Source: M3007 sp041741155 (GTDB lineage: Bacteria; Bacteroidota; Bacteroidia; Chitinophagales; Saprospiraceae). Taken from it: DNA of 26,879 nucleotides. Location: assembly GCA_041741155.1 (NCBI GenBank), contig JBGSKO010000080.1, forward strand, positions 1 to 26,879. The letters run 5' to 3'. The notes under the pieces are model-generated. The model saw only the letters and a list, made by a program, of their open reading frames with translations. It did no database searches and was not told the DNA's origin. The position numbers and the translations under genes were made by a program. Positions 16,061-25,126 of this stretch are shown here, in pieces. The first letter of the stretch is position 1. Every line of letters starts with the position of its first letter.

Positions 16061-17401
16061 ATGCGCAAGCTTCTCGTTGCTCCTTTTTTGTTTTTTTGGC
16101 TCGGCATATTGCCGTTATTTTCCCAGAACGGGCTACTCCAGTCCGGCCCAATGCTCGGCTATGTGGACATGAAAGAGGCTCTCCTGTGGGCACAGACAAC
16201 CCGGGCTGCTACCGTGGAGTTTGTGTACTGGGACAAAGAAATGCCCAAAAAGAAGTATGTGACCGACCCCGTCAAAACAGAAAAAAGCACGGCATACACC
16301 GCCAAGTGTATTGCGGATCAGGTAGAGCCGGGGCGACAGTATGCCTACGAGTTGCGCATCAACGGGAAAGCTGTTGCGCTCCCGTACCCGACGGAATTTA
16401 AAACCCAGCCGTTGTGGCGCTGGCGCACGGACCCGCCTGCTTTTTCGGTGGCTACGGGTAGTTGTGCTTACATGAATGAACCGGAGTATGACCGACCGGG
16501 CAAGCCTTATGGCAGCAATTTTCAGATATTTCCAAGTATAGCCGGCCAAAAGCCCGACCTCATGCTGTGGCTGGGCGACAATACCTATCTCCGCGAGCCG
16601 GACTGGGCCACCCGTACCGGCGTGCTGCACCGCTTTACGCATAGCCGTTCTCTACCGGAACTCCAGCCCTTGCTGGCCTCAACCAGCCATTACGCAATCT
16701 GGGATGATCACGATTTTGGTCCCAACGACAGCGACGGAAGCTGGATTCACAAGGATATGACCTGGGATGTGTTTCGCGCATTTTGGGGCAACCCGACATT
16801 TGGCGTGAACGGTCAAAAGGGCTGCACAACCTGGTTTCAGTATGCCGACGTGGATTTTTTCCTGCTCGACGACCGGTATTTCCGTACACCAAACGACTGT
16901 GCGACGTGTCCACGCACGTTGCTGGGACAAGAACAGTTGGACTGGTTCAAAGCTGCCTTGGCCCAAAGCCAGGCCCCGTTCAAGATTGTCGCTATTGGTG
17001 GCCAGGTGCTGAGCACGCTGAAATTAAATGAGCGCTACATCAACCTTTTTCCCGCCGAACGGGACAGTATCCTGGCGCATATCGAACGCGAAGACATAAA
17101 AGGTGTGGTTTTCCTGACGGGAGATGTGCACCTTACCGAATTAAGCGCCTTGCAAAACGCGCGCGGAAACTGGGTGTACGACCTGACCGCCTCGCCACTC
17201 ACGTCGGGTGTGAATACACACGGTAAACCGGACGACAATGCAAACCGGGTGGACGGAACCTTAGTCATGCAGCACAATTTTGCGATGTTGCGCTTCAGTG
17301 GTCCTCGAAAAGAGCGCCAACTGGAGATTGCCGTGTACAGCTCAGACGGCAAGGAAATCTGGAAAAAAACGATTCTTCCAACCGGGGTGTTGGGCAATTA
17401 G
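16061..17401 (+). CDS. PhoD-like alkaline phosphatase family protein (exported metallophosphoesterase)
   Basis: 446 residues with a signal peptide (MRKLLVAPFLFFWLGILPLFSQ). An N-terminal fibronectin-like domain (about 25-125; SGPMLGYVDMKEALLWAQT) precedes a metallophosphatase domain with WLGDN at 170-174, WDDHDFGPND at 214-223, and GDVHLTE at 354-360, which supply the metal ligands. This layout is typical of PhoD-like phosphodiesterases/phosphatases that act outside the cytoplasm on phosphate esters. It belongs to the short Bacteroidota type without the long N-terminal domain of Bacillus PhoD. Substrate is unknown, and no pho-box-like site was seen. gpsA follows 18 bases on, so a common message with phospholipid-precursor synthesis is likely. 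Confidence 0.92.
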   Translation: MRKLLVAPFLFFWLGILPLFSQNGLLQSGPMLGYVDMKEALLWAQTTRAATVEFVYWDKEMPKKKYVTDPVKTEKSTAYTAKCIADQVEPGRQYAYELRINGKAVALPYPTEFKTQPLWRWRTDPPAFSVATGSCAYMNEPEYDRPGKPYGSNFQIFPSIAGQKPDLMLWLGDNTYLREPDWATRTGVLHRFTHSRSLPELQPLLASTSHYAIWDDHDFGPNDSDGSWIHKDMTWDVFRAFWGNPTFGVNGQKGCTTWFQYADVDFFLLDDRYFRTPNDCATCPRTLLGQEQLDWFKAALAQSQAPFKIVAIGGQVLSTLKLNERYINLFPAERDSILAHIEREDIKGVVFLTGDVHLTELSALQNARGNWVYDLTASPLTSGVNTHGKPDDNANRVDGTLVMQHNFAMLRFSGPRKERQLEIAVYSSDGKEIWKKTILPTGVLGN

Positions 17402-17419
17402 GCACTACCAAAACAAGAC

Positions 17420-18469
17420 ATGGAATCAAGACGTAAGCCGGTAGGTGTTATTGGTGCGGGAAGTTTCGGCACCACAGTAGCCAACATTCTGGCACACAAT
17501 TCCGAAGTGCTGCTTTTCAGTCGAAAGGCAGAAACGGTAGATGAGATCAACCGCACACGCAGGCACCTCGGGGTGGAGATGTCGGCGCGGATCACTGCCA
17601 CAAGTGATTTGGCCGATTTGGCACGCGAGTGTACGCTTTTGTTTCCCATTGTGCCGTCCACGAGTTTTCGGCGGGTCCTGCAAGCTATAGGGCCGCATTT
17701 GAGTCCGCACCACATTGTGATTCACGGCACAAAGGGTTTCGATTTGATCGGTATGGAAGAAGACGATCTGATTTTGCCCAATATCGTTGTTACGCGCGCC
17801 AACGTGCGCACCATGAGCGAAGTGGTTCGGGAAGAAAGCAGCGTGGTTCGGGTCGGATGCCTGTCTGGGCCGAATCTGGCTGCCGAAATCATGGCCGGGC
17901 AGCCGGCAGCCACATTGGTCGGCAGCCGCTTCCGGGAAGTAATTCAAGCCGGGCAAACGGCACTTAATGGCCCGAAATTCCGTGTATTTGGCTCTTACGA
18001 TATACTGGGCGCCGAACTGGCCGGGGCACTGAAAAATATCATCGCGCTTGGTTCGGGCGTGTTGGGTGGACTGGGGTTGGGGCGAAATATCCAGGGCCTG
18101 CTGATTGCGCGCGGCCTGGCCGAAATGGTCTATTTTGGAAAGTCGTTGGGTGCTTCCAGTCAGGCGTTCATTGGAGTGGCCGGTATTGGCGATCTGGTGG
18201 CAACTGCGACCAGCACCAACAGCAGAAACTATACGTTTGGCACACGCTTAGCCATGGGCGAAACGGCGACACAGATCCGCGAAACGATGCCGGAGTTGGC
18301 CGAAGGGGTCCGCACCTTGCGCATTGCCCGGCAATTGGCCCGACAATACAAGTTGCACGTGCCGATCACATCTACGTTGCACGGAGTTGTTTTTGAAGGA
18401 TTGCCCGTAGAAAAAGCGCTCGAATACCTGATGACCTACCCGTATTCGATTGATGTGGATTTTTTTTAA
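17420..18469 (+). CDS. gpsA: NAD(P)-dependent glycerol-3-phosphate dehydrogenase GpsA
   Basis: Cytoplasmic enzyme reducing dihydroxyacetone phosphate to sn-glycerol 3-phosphate, the backbone of phospholipids. 349 residues. The N-terminal Rossmann motif is GVIGAGSFGT (8-17). Conserved HGTKGF includes a lysine at about 105. The catalytic lysine is in GALKNIIALGSG (about 205). The C-terminal domain has GVAGIGDLVATATSTNSRNYTFG. All standard regions are present and there is no disruption. It stands between the phosphatase and a reductase on the same strand with short spacers (18 and 11 bases), so a three-gene unit is plausible. Confidence 0.96.
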   Translation: MESRRKPVGVIGAGSFGTTVANILAHNSEVLLFSRKAETVDEINRTRRHLGVEMSARITATSDLADLARECTLLFPIVPSTSFRRVLQAIGPHLSPHHIVIHGTKGFDLIGMEEDDLILPNIVVTRANVRTMSEVVREESSVVRVGCLSGPNLAAEIMAGQPAATLVGSRFREVIQAGQTALNGPKFRVFGSYDILGAELAGALKNIIALGSGVLGGLGLGRNIQGLLIARGLAEMVYFGKSLGASSQAFIGVAGIGDLVATATSTNSRNYTFGTRLAMGETATQIRETMPELAEGVRTLRIARQLARQYKLHVPITSTLHGVVFEGLPVEKALEYLMTYPYSIDVDFF

Positions 18470-18480
18470 AAAACAACGGT

Positions 18481-19491
18481 ATGACAGAGACTGCAATGGA
18501 AAACAACCCACTATCCGGTGGCGGCGGGAGCATGAAGGCCGCTGTTCGATTTCAATACGGCCCGGCTGATGTGCTGAGCGTCCGGGAAGTGCCGATGCCT
18601 GTGCTGCGGGCGCACGAAATTTTAGTAAAAATACACGCCGCCACGGTCAGCCGGACGGACTGTGCCATGCTAACCGGTACGCCGTTTGTTTACCGACTGT
18701 TTATTGGCCTCTGGAAACCCAAACGGGCCACGACGGGTACCGATTTCGCCGGCGAAATTGAAGCTGTTGGTAACGAGGTTACGGCCTTCAAAGTTGGCGA
18801 CCGCGTGTGGGGGTTCAACGACAACGGACTTTCAACCCATGCCCAATATGCAGCGGTATCGGAGCGGGAGGCCATTGAGATTATCCCTGAAAATAGCAGT
18901 TACCAGGAGGCCGCCGCCAGCGCGGAAGGGGCGCACTACGCCCTTAATTTTATCAATAAAGTGCATCTGGAAGCCGGACAGCGGGCATTGGTCAACGGTG
19001 CAACGGGCGCCATCGGATCGGTGCTTGTGCAACTGCTGAAACAAAGGGGCTTGCACGTTACGGCGGTTTGCGCCACACCCAATATGGAACAGGTACGCGC
19101 CATGGGAGCCGACACGGTCATAGACTACACCCGACAGGACTTCACCCGTGAAGCCGGGCAGTTCCACTTCGTTTTTGACGCAGTAGGGAAAAGTACCTTT
19201 GGCAAATGCAAACAGCTCTTGTATTCGCATGGGGTGTATATTTCTTCGGAACTGGGGCCATACGCCCAGAACATTTTTCTGCCTTTGTTCACCAAGTTTT
19301 TTGGCGACAAAAGGGTAGTATTCCCTGTACCCGTGAACGTGAAACAAAGCCTGCAAACCATGCGGGAATTGTTGAAAAATGGACAGTTCAGGCCTTTAAT
19401 TGATCGGGAATATGCCTTGGAGGACATCCAGGAGGCTTTTCGGTATGCTGCGAGTGGGCAAAAGATTGGAAATGTCGTGGTGCGGTTTTAA
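18481..19491 (+). CDS. Medium-chain NAD(P)-dependent reductase (quinone oxidoreductase/zinc-free alcohol dehydrogenase type)
   Basis: 336 residues from the first ATG. A GroES-like N-terminal domain (MKAAVRFQYGPADVLSVREVPMP...) is followed by an NADP-binding Rossmann domain with GATGAIGSVLVQLLKQRG and later FDAVGKSTFGK. The cysteine cluster that holds structural zinc in classical alcohol dehydrogenases is absent, placing it with quinone-reductase-like MDR enzymes. Substrate is unknown. The first 17 residues include a run SGGGGS and lie outside the conserved start. Homology favours the Met at 18532 (MKAAVRF), while 18481 sits only 11 bases after gpsA. Either start is possible. The gene converges on the WG-repeat gene with 14 bases between stops. 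Confidence 0.9.
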   Translation: MTETAMENNPLSGGGGSMKAAVRFQYGPADVLSVREVPMPVLRAHEILVKIHAATVSRTDCAMLTGTPFVYRLFIGLWKPKRATTGTDFAGEIEAVGNEVTAFKVGDRVWGFNDNGLSTHAQYAAVSEREAIEIIPENSSYQEAAASAEGAHYALNFINKVHLEAGQRALVNGATGAIGSVLVQLLKQRGLHVTAVCATPNMEQVRAMGADTVIDYTRQDFTREAGQFHFVFDAVGKSTFGKCKQLLYSHGVYISSELGPYAQNIFLPLFTKFFGDKRVVFPVPVNVKQSLQTMRELLKNGQFRPLIDREYALEDIQEAFRYAASGQKIGNVVVRF

Positions 19492-19505
19492 TTAGAAAAC
19501 GTAGC

Positions 19506-22166
19506 CTACTCCCCAAATACAATCCCCTTCCGAAAACTAACATACCGCACGACCCCATCCTCCGTTTTTACGCGCAGCAGGTCAGGAAACTGCTCCATAA
19601 TTTCCGCCTCTTTACCGGGCATTGAGCACAGGGTCCGGAGATCGGGCGACAGGATGTGGCACTCGGAGTCGGTAAAAATATACGAGTAGCCATCCGGTAG
19701 TTCCCGGGCATAGTTGACGTACTTGAATCCCGACAAAACAGGTTTGCCTTGCGCGGTGCAGAGTTCCCTGTTGCCGTCCGGCAAACGGTGGGAGAATAAT
19801 TTCCCCGGCAGATGCCATTGCAGTTCCCGATACTGCACGGGCAGGATTTCCCGCCCCAGGGTGTCGCGAATACCAGTTTTGTTCTGCTCATCCGTGAGGT
19901 ACACCCAGTGCCGCTCCGGGTCGTAGCCGCTGACGCGTTCTTTTCCAAAATCAAAAACAATGTGACCAGTACTGTCGAACACTATGGCCTTGGTGGAGTA
20001 GTCCGACTCGTACACCGTTGCCAACCAACGGCTCTTTATTTGCTCCGGGTATCGCGCGATAATGAATGGGGTCAGGACATTGCCGAGCGTATCCATGACG
20101 GCGTATTTGAAGACCTTTCCCGAATATGATTGCCGCATTTTCAGTTCTTCCGGTGCATCGTCGAACGCGCGGCCGATGACTAAGTAGCCATCCCTGAATT
20201 TATCGTTCATGTACTGCACTTCTATACTTTTAGTGCCCTCTGATGTGATCGTGTAGATCGTGGCGCCTTCGAGGTTGTATTCGTTGGGTTGGCCTTTGTG
20301 CTCGGAGTACATATTGGGGCGCAGGATATGGTAGCCAAATTCGCCCGGTTTTTTTACCCATTCGCCGCGGGTATTGATGATGCCGGATTGGGTTTGGTTG
20401 TACACCGGAATCAGGCCCATTTGCAGGTATGGACCGCGGTAGAGATTTTCCGGGAGGAAAAAACCCTGTGGAATAATCGGCTTCAGGTAGGCATCGAGTA
20501 TTCGGCATTTCCCGTCCGCTTTTTCCACCATCAGGCAGCCGTCAGGGGTGCCGACGTTGTTGTTTTTGTAGGGGTAATCGCGCGGTTTGAGCACGGTGCT
20601 GCCGTCGGGCAGGGTAAGTTGCCATTGGCCGTTTACCATGTCGGGCACGAAGCAGTTTTTGAAATCAATGGCCCGCAGCATCGGCGCGATCTGCTCGGCA
20701 AAGGGCAGCCGCTCACCTTTGGGCGTAAAGGCTGCGTACAGGTTTTTATCGCGCTGTGTTTTGGCCCACAGGATCATCCCGTCCGGGGTCGGCTCCGGCA
20801 CAATGCGCGTGTATTGGCAGGGCAGCGCCACTTGGCCGTCGGTGGTGTAAAAACCGAACAGGCTGTCCCGCATCACGAGGTAGCCGGCATCGTCGCGCAT
20901 GCGTTCGAGGAAGGAATATGTCATGGGGATCAGCGCCTTGCCCGAGTAGTCGTATAAGCCAAAGGTGTTGCCTTTGGCTCCGGTGACCATGAATTTCCGG
21001 GTGGCTACGCTTATTTGGCTGAAGGTGTCCAAAAACAGCAGGTTCAGGTTGGAGTCGAGCACTCCGCGCAGGCGGCTTTGGTGATCGGGCCGCACTTCAA
21101 AATACGGCAGTTCCTGCCCATTCCAGTTGTGTTTGTACTCGATTTTGTTCCAGGGTTTTTCGAGCAGGGGTTTGCCCTCGATGTTGACGATCGTTGTGTT
21201 CGTCCAGTCCTCGGAGGCGATGAAATGGCCGCCCCGGGTATATTCGAGGTGGCTGTACTGGAACGGAAGTACAGTGTTGCCCGCGTAGTCCAACACACCG
21301 TACAGGTTGTTTTTCTGGGCGACTACCCAGTTTTCGGTCACGCCGGCCAATTGCTCATACACCGTGTCCACGACCAGCGTACCGTTGGCGCGGAGGATGC
21401 CTGCACGGTTGCCGGATTGGCCCGGCGTGTGGTTCACCACGCAAAAATCGGAGTGTGCCGTGCCGATGATGTTTCGAAAAACAAACCCGGTGCGCATTTG
21501 CCCGCGCGCATTGGCCAGGGCGAACCGGCCCTCTGCCGAAGCGAGCGCCATGTGGCCGTTGGTCAGGATGACGCCGTTTTCGTGGTCGTCTTTGAAAAGT
21601 TCTTCGAGGTTGGTGTTGATAAAATTTGCCCGGTGCTCGCCCTTTATGACACGGTGCAGTCCTTTGTAAAAAGTGAATGGCCCGTAGGTATAGTTTTCGG
21701 TTCGGTAGGTGCCGTAAATCGGAGCCCCGCTTTTCAGTTTTTCATAACTCAGGTATTTGCTGCTCTCCCAGCCGCTTTTTCCGTTTTTGACCAGCAGAAA
21801 TTCCTGCTGATCCGTACTGCGGATGCACCAGAAATCCGGCAGGGTGTCGGGCTTGGCGAAATCCCCCTGCGAATAGTTTACGACAGGATACGCGAGGGGT
21901 TCGTCGTAGGATTTAAACGCGATGGTCGCCGGCAGCACTGTACCGTCCTGCCGGATAACCCGGACGAAATCGTCCTTATCGACGGCTAAGACGAGGCCCT
22001 GTTCGTTGGGCAGCCAGGCTTTTTTGAATTGTGGCGGGGTAATCACTTTTCCGGTGGGGGTAGCGTAGCCATACAGACCGTTGGCGCCGCGAAAAGGGAT
22101 CAGATGCTGGGCGGAGCTAATAGAGCTGGAAAGCAGGGTGGCGAGGAGTAAAAGTATATTTCGCAT
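19506..22166 (-). CDS. Exported WG-repeat protein
   Basis: 886 residues from the Met of MRNILLLLATLL, whose signal peptide ends at ISSAQ. The frame is open 43 codons further up, but that part overlaps the upstream gene and is not signal-like. The body repeats strands of the WG type: GLYGYATPTGKVITPPQFKKA, AGILRANGTLVVDTVYEQL, LYGVLDYAGNTVLPFQYSHLEY, FGLYDYSGKALIPMTYSF, FGFYTTDGQVALPCQYTRI, GIRDTLGREILPVQYRELQW. Each has a 'G-hydrophobic-D/N-x-x-G-x-x-x-hydrophobic-P' core forming beta blades. WG-repeat proteins are abundant in Bacteroidota and have no assigned role. There is no C-terminal sorting domain. It starts 7 bases after the upstream gene's stop, so both form one operon. Confidence 0.9.
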   Translation of the reverse strand: MRNILLLLATLLSSSISSAQHLIPFRGANGLYGYATPTGKVITPPQFKKAWLPNEQGLVLAVDKDDFVRVIRQDGTVLPATIAFKSYDEPLAYPVVNYSQGDFAKPDTLPDFWCIRSTDQQEFLLVKNGKSGWESSKYLSYEKLKSGAPIYGTYRTENYTYGPFTFYKGLHRVIKGEHRANFINTNLEELFKDDHENGVILTNGHMALASAEGRFALANARGQMRTGFVFRNIIGTAHSDFCVVNHTPGQSGNRAGILRANGTLVVDTVYEQLAGVTENWVVAQKNNLYGVLDYAGNTVLPFQYSHLEYTRGGHFIASEDWTNTTIVNIEGKPLLEKPWNKIEYKHNWNGQELPYFEVRPDHQSRLRGVLDSNLNLLFLDTFSQISVATRKFMVTGAKGNTFGLYDYSGKALIPMTYSFLERMRDDAGYLVMRDSLFGFYTTDGQVALPCQYTRIVPEPTPDGMILWAKTQRDKNLYAAFTPKGERLPFAEQIAPMLRAIDFKNCFVPDMVNGQWQLTLPDGSTVLKPRDYPYKNNNVGTPDGCLMVEKADGKCRILDAYLKPIIPQGFFLPENLYRGPYLQMGLIPVYNQTQSGIINTRGEWVKKPGEFGYHILRPNMYSEHKGQPNEYNLEGATIYTITSEGTKSIEVQYMNDKFRDGYLVIGRAFDDAPEELKMRQSYSGKVFKYAVMDTLGNVLTPFIIARYPEQIKSRWLATVYESDYSTKAIVFDSTGHIVFDFGKERVSGYDPERHWVYLTDEQNKTGIRDTLGREILPVQYRELQWHLPGKLFSHRLPDGNRELCTAQGKPVLSGFKYVNYARELPDGYSYIFTDSECHILSPDLRTLCSMPGKEAEIMEQFPDLLRVKTEDGVVRYVSFRKGIVFGE

Positions 22167-22173
22167 GTATGCT

Positions 22174-24024
22174 TCAATTTTTGGATTGCACCGGTGGCGC
22201 GGCTTCTTCGACTTGTATTTCATAAGCAAGAGCTGAGAATCGGATTTGCAGGCCGGGCTTGGCGGCTTTGAGTCGTTGCAAAACGGCCTCATCAAGTGTG
22301 GCAGAATCCACCCAGGTCAGTTTTTTCAAGTTTTTGGCTGAGGCAACGGTGGCTTCTAGGTTGGTGATGTGCTGTGCGCCCTGAATCGTCAATTCCTGCA
22401 CAGAGGCAGGTATAGGCGGTAGTTTTTTCAGGTTTCGGCAGTCGTACAGCGCAAGTATTTTCAGTTTTGGAGATGCTGAAAATACGTTGCGGGGCAGTTC
22501 TTCCGACCGGATATGCCGGATGTGCAACGTTTCCAGATTGGGCATTGACAAACCGGTAATACCGATGTCGTCGTACAACGTGAGAGTGCGGACGATGGAG
22601 GCGTGGCGGAGTGCTTCGCCGATGCCCAGCGTAAAGTGGTCTTTTTTTACTGTACTCCAGAGCAGCCGGCCGTCGAGGAGTGCCAGTTCGTTGGGCGCGG
22701 AATGTTCACTAAGCGTGGGATCTGTAAGCAACACGGTGCTTCCGAATACGGTCAGAATATTTTTGGGGCTGCGGAAAACCTCCTCCTGGGTTTGGCGATG
22801 GCGCAGCACGTTATCGGCATACTCGTCGTCGGCAAGGTGTTCGCTGGTTAGAATATAGGGCCCGAACTCAGCTGTTTTGGCAAAGGCAGCCGGGTTTTCG
22901 GAGCGCCGTACGAACTGACCGGTGTGGCGATCCATCAGGTTGGGCACGAACTTGTCTGTGGTTTCGTCCCGTAGTTTGACCAGTTCATAGCGCCCACCCG
23001 CTATGTCTACAGAAAGGTCATGGGCAAAAAGCGTATCGGGCGATAACCGCTGGGTGGAGCCGTCATGTTTAATAATATAGGTGTGTATGCGGCCGGAGGA
23101 ATCGGCTATGGAGCAAAACGCCTTGCCGTTGCGGAATTCAGTTGCCTGAAGGATGCATGGATTCGTGTAAACAACCTTTCCGGTAGTGTCGAAATAGACG
23201 ATTCCAGCGCAGCGCGCTTTGCTGTTGGAAGCGACAACCATGCTGCTGACGCCATCTTCAAAAACATCGGCGACGGCGAGTATTTCCTTGTCGGGAAACA
23301 GGGTGTTCAGTTCAAATTGTAAAATGCCGTTGTGATTGTAGTACTGGTAGCGCGTTACGAACTCTGCGTAGTTGTAGCCCCGGGGTTGGCGAAGTGTCAC
23401 TTGCCGCAACCCGTTGCGCAGGGGATGTACTTGTGAAATCATCTTCTCGATCTCTTTTGGAAAAGAAAAGACGGTTTTACCTTGTTCATTGAGGATCAGC
23501 CACGGGCCGTTGGGGCCGTCGGTTTGCACGGCTATCTGGCCGTCGGCAAAAGGCTGGGCGCGATAAAATACGCGACCACCGAATGCTTGTTGGCCATTTT
23601 TATCGAGCAAAACGGTGCGCGGCACCCCGCGGGCGCCGCGGTTCAGCCGGGCAGGCGCGAATGGGCCGACGAACTGCCCGACGGCGGCATAATCGTATCC
23701 GAGCGTGTCGGCGATGCGTCCTTGTGCGTTTACCAAAACAAACCCAAGAGCGGCCGATTTTAGTACGATAGGCGCCTGATCAAACGCCAAGAATTTTAAC
23801 TCCCGGTCGTATTGGCTTTGATCCGGGTCGTGGTCGTCGCGCTGCCACTGTACCAACTGGAATTCAGCGGGAAGGCGGAATGCCTCGCGGCCGTCGGCAT
23901 GAAAAAAAATAGACGATTGTTTGGGATCGGGGCGGACACCGAGCAAGGCGGATTGGGCGGATGCTGCGCCAACAAGGCAAGCCAAAAAAAGGAAGGCCGC
24001 AATACTGCGGATCATTGGGTGCAT
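22174..24024 (-). CDS. Exported beta-repeat protein with C-terminal leucine-rich segment
   Basis: 616 residues. A signal peptide (MIRSIAAFLFLACLVGAASAQ) follows two possible starts (24024 or 24015). Residues from about 30 to 430 are beta-rich with diverged WG-like units such as LGFVLVNAQGRIADTLGYDY, RTVLLDKNGQQAFGG and GIVYFDTTGKVVYTN. From about 470 to 600 it changes to leucine-rich repeats: LSMPNLETLHIRHI, SPKLKILALYDCRNLKKLP, ASVQELTIQGAQHITNLEA, AKNLKKLTWVDSATLDE. The end is EEAAPPVQSKN. The joining of a WG-like body with LRRs suggests a binding protein at the cell envelope, by inference. The WG-repeat gene follows after 7 bases. Confidence 0.85.
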   Translation of the reverse strand: MHPMIRSIAAFLFLACLVGAASAQSALLGVRPDPKQSSIFFHADGREAFRLPAEFQLVQWQRDDHDPDQSQYDRELKFLAFDQAPIVLKSAALGFVLVNAQGRIADTLGYDYAAVGQFVGPFAPARLNRGARGVPRTVLLDKNGQQAFGGRVFYRAQPFADGQIAVQTDGPNGPWLILNEQGKTVFSFPKEIEKMISQVHPLRNGLRQVTLRQPRGYNYAEFVTRYQYYNHNGILQFELNTLFPDKEILAVADVFEDGVSSMVVASNSKARCAGIVYFDTTGKVVYTNPCILQATEFRNGKAFCSIADSSGRIHTYIIKHDGSTQRLSPDTLFAHDLSVDIAGGRYELVKLRDETTDKFVPNLMDRHTGQFVRRSENPAAFAKTAEFGPYILTSEHLADDEYADNVLRHRQTQEEVFRSPKNILTVFGSTVLLTDPTLSEHSAPNELALLDGRLLWSTVKKDHFTLGIGEALRHASIVRTLTLYDDIGITGLSMPNLETLHIRHIRSEELPRNVFSASPKLKILALYDCRNLKKLPPIPASVQELTIQGAQHITNLEATVASAKNLKKLTWVDSATLDEAVLQRLKAAKPGLQIRFSALAYEIQVEEAAPPVQSKN

Positions 24025-24031
24025 AAAAAAA

Positions 24032-24086
24032 CCGGTTATTGGTCAAGGCATGCAAAGGTGCGAAACTAACCTCATCCAATAACCGG
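24032..24086 (-). terminator. Inverted repeat with T run enclosing a promoter-like box
   Basis: CCGGTTATTGG (24032-24042) and CCAATAACCGG (24076-24086) are exact complements with 33 bases between them. On the minus strand the second arm is followed at once by seven T and then by the ATG at 24024. It fits a terminator for the NifU-domain gene. The loop holds CACCTTTG (24053-24060), one mismatch from the -7 box, so the next gene may start inside it. Confidence 0.6.
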
Positions 24087-24133
24087 CATTATCGCGAGCC
24101 GGAAACACTTCAACCAGCAACCATTTAACCCAA

Positions 24134-24742
24134 CTATTCCATTTCCTGCACTACTTCCGTCACTTCCGGCACCATGCGTTTCAGCATACCTTCAATGCCG
24201 GCTTTGAGCGTAACGCTGGAAGACGGGCAGCCAGAGCAGGAACCTTGCATGGTCACGAATACGCGCCCTTTTTCGAAGGCTTTGAATTCGATATTTCCGC
24301 CGTCCATTTCCACGGCAGGTTTCACATACATGTCAATCAGTTCTTTCACCTTTCGAGCGATTTCGCCGTCTTCACCCGAAAATTGGACGGCATTACTTTG
24401 GGCTGTTTGAGCGTCCCAGAATGCAGCAAAGCCCTCCTTGACTACCTCGCCGTCGTTTTCAATATAGTCTTTGATATACTCTTTCAACTTGAGCATGATC
24501 TCCGTCCAGTCATAGTTCATTTCTTTCATGACCGTGACGTAGTTGTTGTTGAAATAGACGCTTTTGACGTAGGGCAGTTCCATGAGCGAATTGGCCATGG
24601 GGCTCCACTCGGCGGCCAGGTCTTTTTCTCGGAAATCAGCGATACCGCGGTACAGCAAGCGGTTAGTAACATACTTGAGTGCCTCCGGGTTGGGCGTTTG
24701 CTCGGTGTAGAGCATGACTGGACTTTTGACGACTGGTTCCAT
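24134..24742 (-). CDS. NifU family Fe-S cluster scaffold/carrier protein (Nfu type)
   Basis: 202 residues, cytoplasmic. The N-terminal Nfu/NifU-N domain (about 10-95; MLYTEQTPNPEALKYVTNRLL, ...FPYVKSVYF-like segment ELPYVKSVYFNNNYVTV) is followed by a C-terminal NifU domain with the cluster-binding C169-SG-C172 (GSCSGCPSSSVTLKAGIE). This architecture is found in eukaryotic NFU1 and many Bacteroidota proteins, which carry 4Fe-4S clusters to target enzymes. No other suf or isc gene is adjacent. A TACTTTTG box lies 35 bases upstream, and a hairpin with a T run lies just after the stop. Confidence 0.95.
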   Translation of the reverse strand: MEPVVKSPVMLYTEQTPNPEALKYVTNRLLYRGIADFREKDLAAEWSPMANSLMELPYVKSVYFNNNYVTVMKEMNYDWTEIMLKLKEYIKDYIENDGEVVKEGFAAFWDAQTAQSNAVQFSGEDGEIARKVKELIDMYVKPAVEMDGGNIEFKAFEKGRVFVTMQGSCSGCPSSSVTLKAGIEGMLKRMVPEVTEVVQEME

Positions 24743-24776
24743 ATTATCGAATTTCTTTCTTTAGATTTATTCCAGG

Positions 24777-24784
24777 CAAAAGTA
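24777..24784 (-). promoter_or_regulatory. -7 box of the NifU-domain gene
   Basis: The minus strand reads TACTTTTG, an exact TAnnTTTG match, 34 bases before the ATG at 24742. No TTG is present at the expected upstream spacing. It lies in the short gap (24743-24815) behind the 98-residue orphan gene. Confidence 0.5.
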
Positions 24785-24815
24785 ACAACCCTTGGGCTTT
24801 TCGGTTCAGCGTGTG

Positions 24816-25112
24816 CTACATTTTGAAAAAAACACTTCCGTCCGGCAATTCATAGAGGCGAACGGTGGGATATCGGAACAGGATGTTGGCAAATAGGATA
24901 TGGTAGTCTTCCGGATGGATGTTGGGGGCGTCCTCTGGATTCAGATGCAGGTTTTGGAGCCTTCGGAAAATGCACTCCGGTATTTGAGAGTCATAGCTTA
25001 GGGCTTTCAGGTGTACCTGAAGCGGACATTCCTCTAAAACGCTCAGGAGTTGGTTCAAGAGTCGGGACAGCAGGAATTTGTCGCGTATTCGGGCGGGGTA
25101 GATGCGCGTCAT
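24816..25112 (-). CDS. Orphan small protein, family member A (paralog of the protein at 26206)
   Basis: 98 residues, no signal peptide or membrane segment, rich in leucine and arginine. I recognise no named family. It aligns without a gap to the first 98 residues of the protein at 26206-26625, including M1, R3, D11, LS (15-16), L-x-Q (19-21), P30, Q32, LS (38-39), I44, R51, H56, N58-P59, P75 and D84-G85 by my reading. The conserved order is helix-rich N-terminus, a 'I-P/H-x-x-hydrophobic-x-R-hydrophobic' segment like a helix-turn-helix, and a C-terminal 'FP/YP ... DG' hairpin. It lies 14 bases after comF on the same strand and is probably co-transcribed with it. A DNA-binding role is inference. 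Confidence 0.75.
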   Translation of the reverse strand: MTRIYPARIRDKFLLSRLLNQLLSVLEECPLQVHLKALSYDSQIPECIFRRLQNLHLNPEDAPNIHPEDYHILFANILFRYPTVRLYELPDGSVFFKM

Positions 25113-25126
25113 GGTTTTAGACTTGT

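Noticed and set aside
21015..21989. A 324-codon open frame on + opposite the WG-repeat gene
   Set aside because: The opposite strand shows regular WG repeats, and this frame has no motif or start signal.
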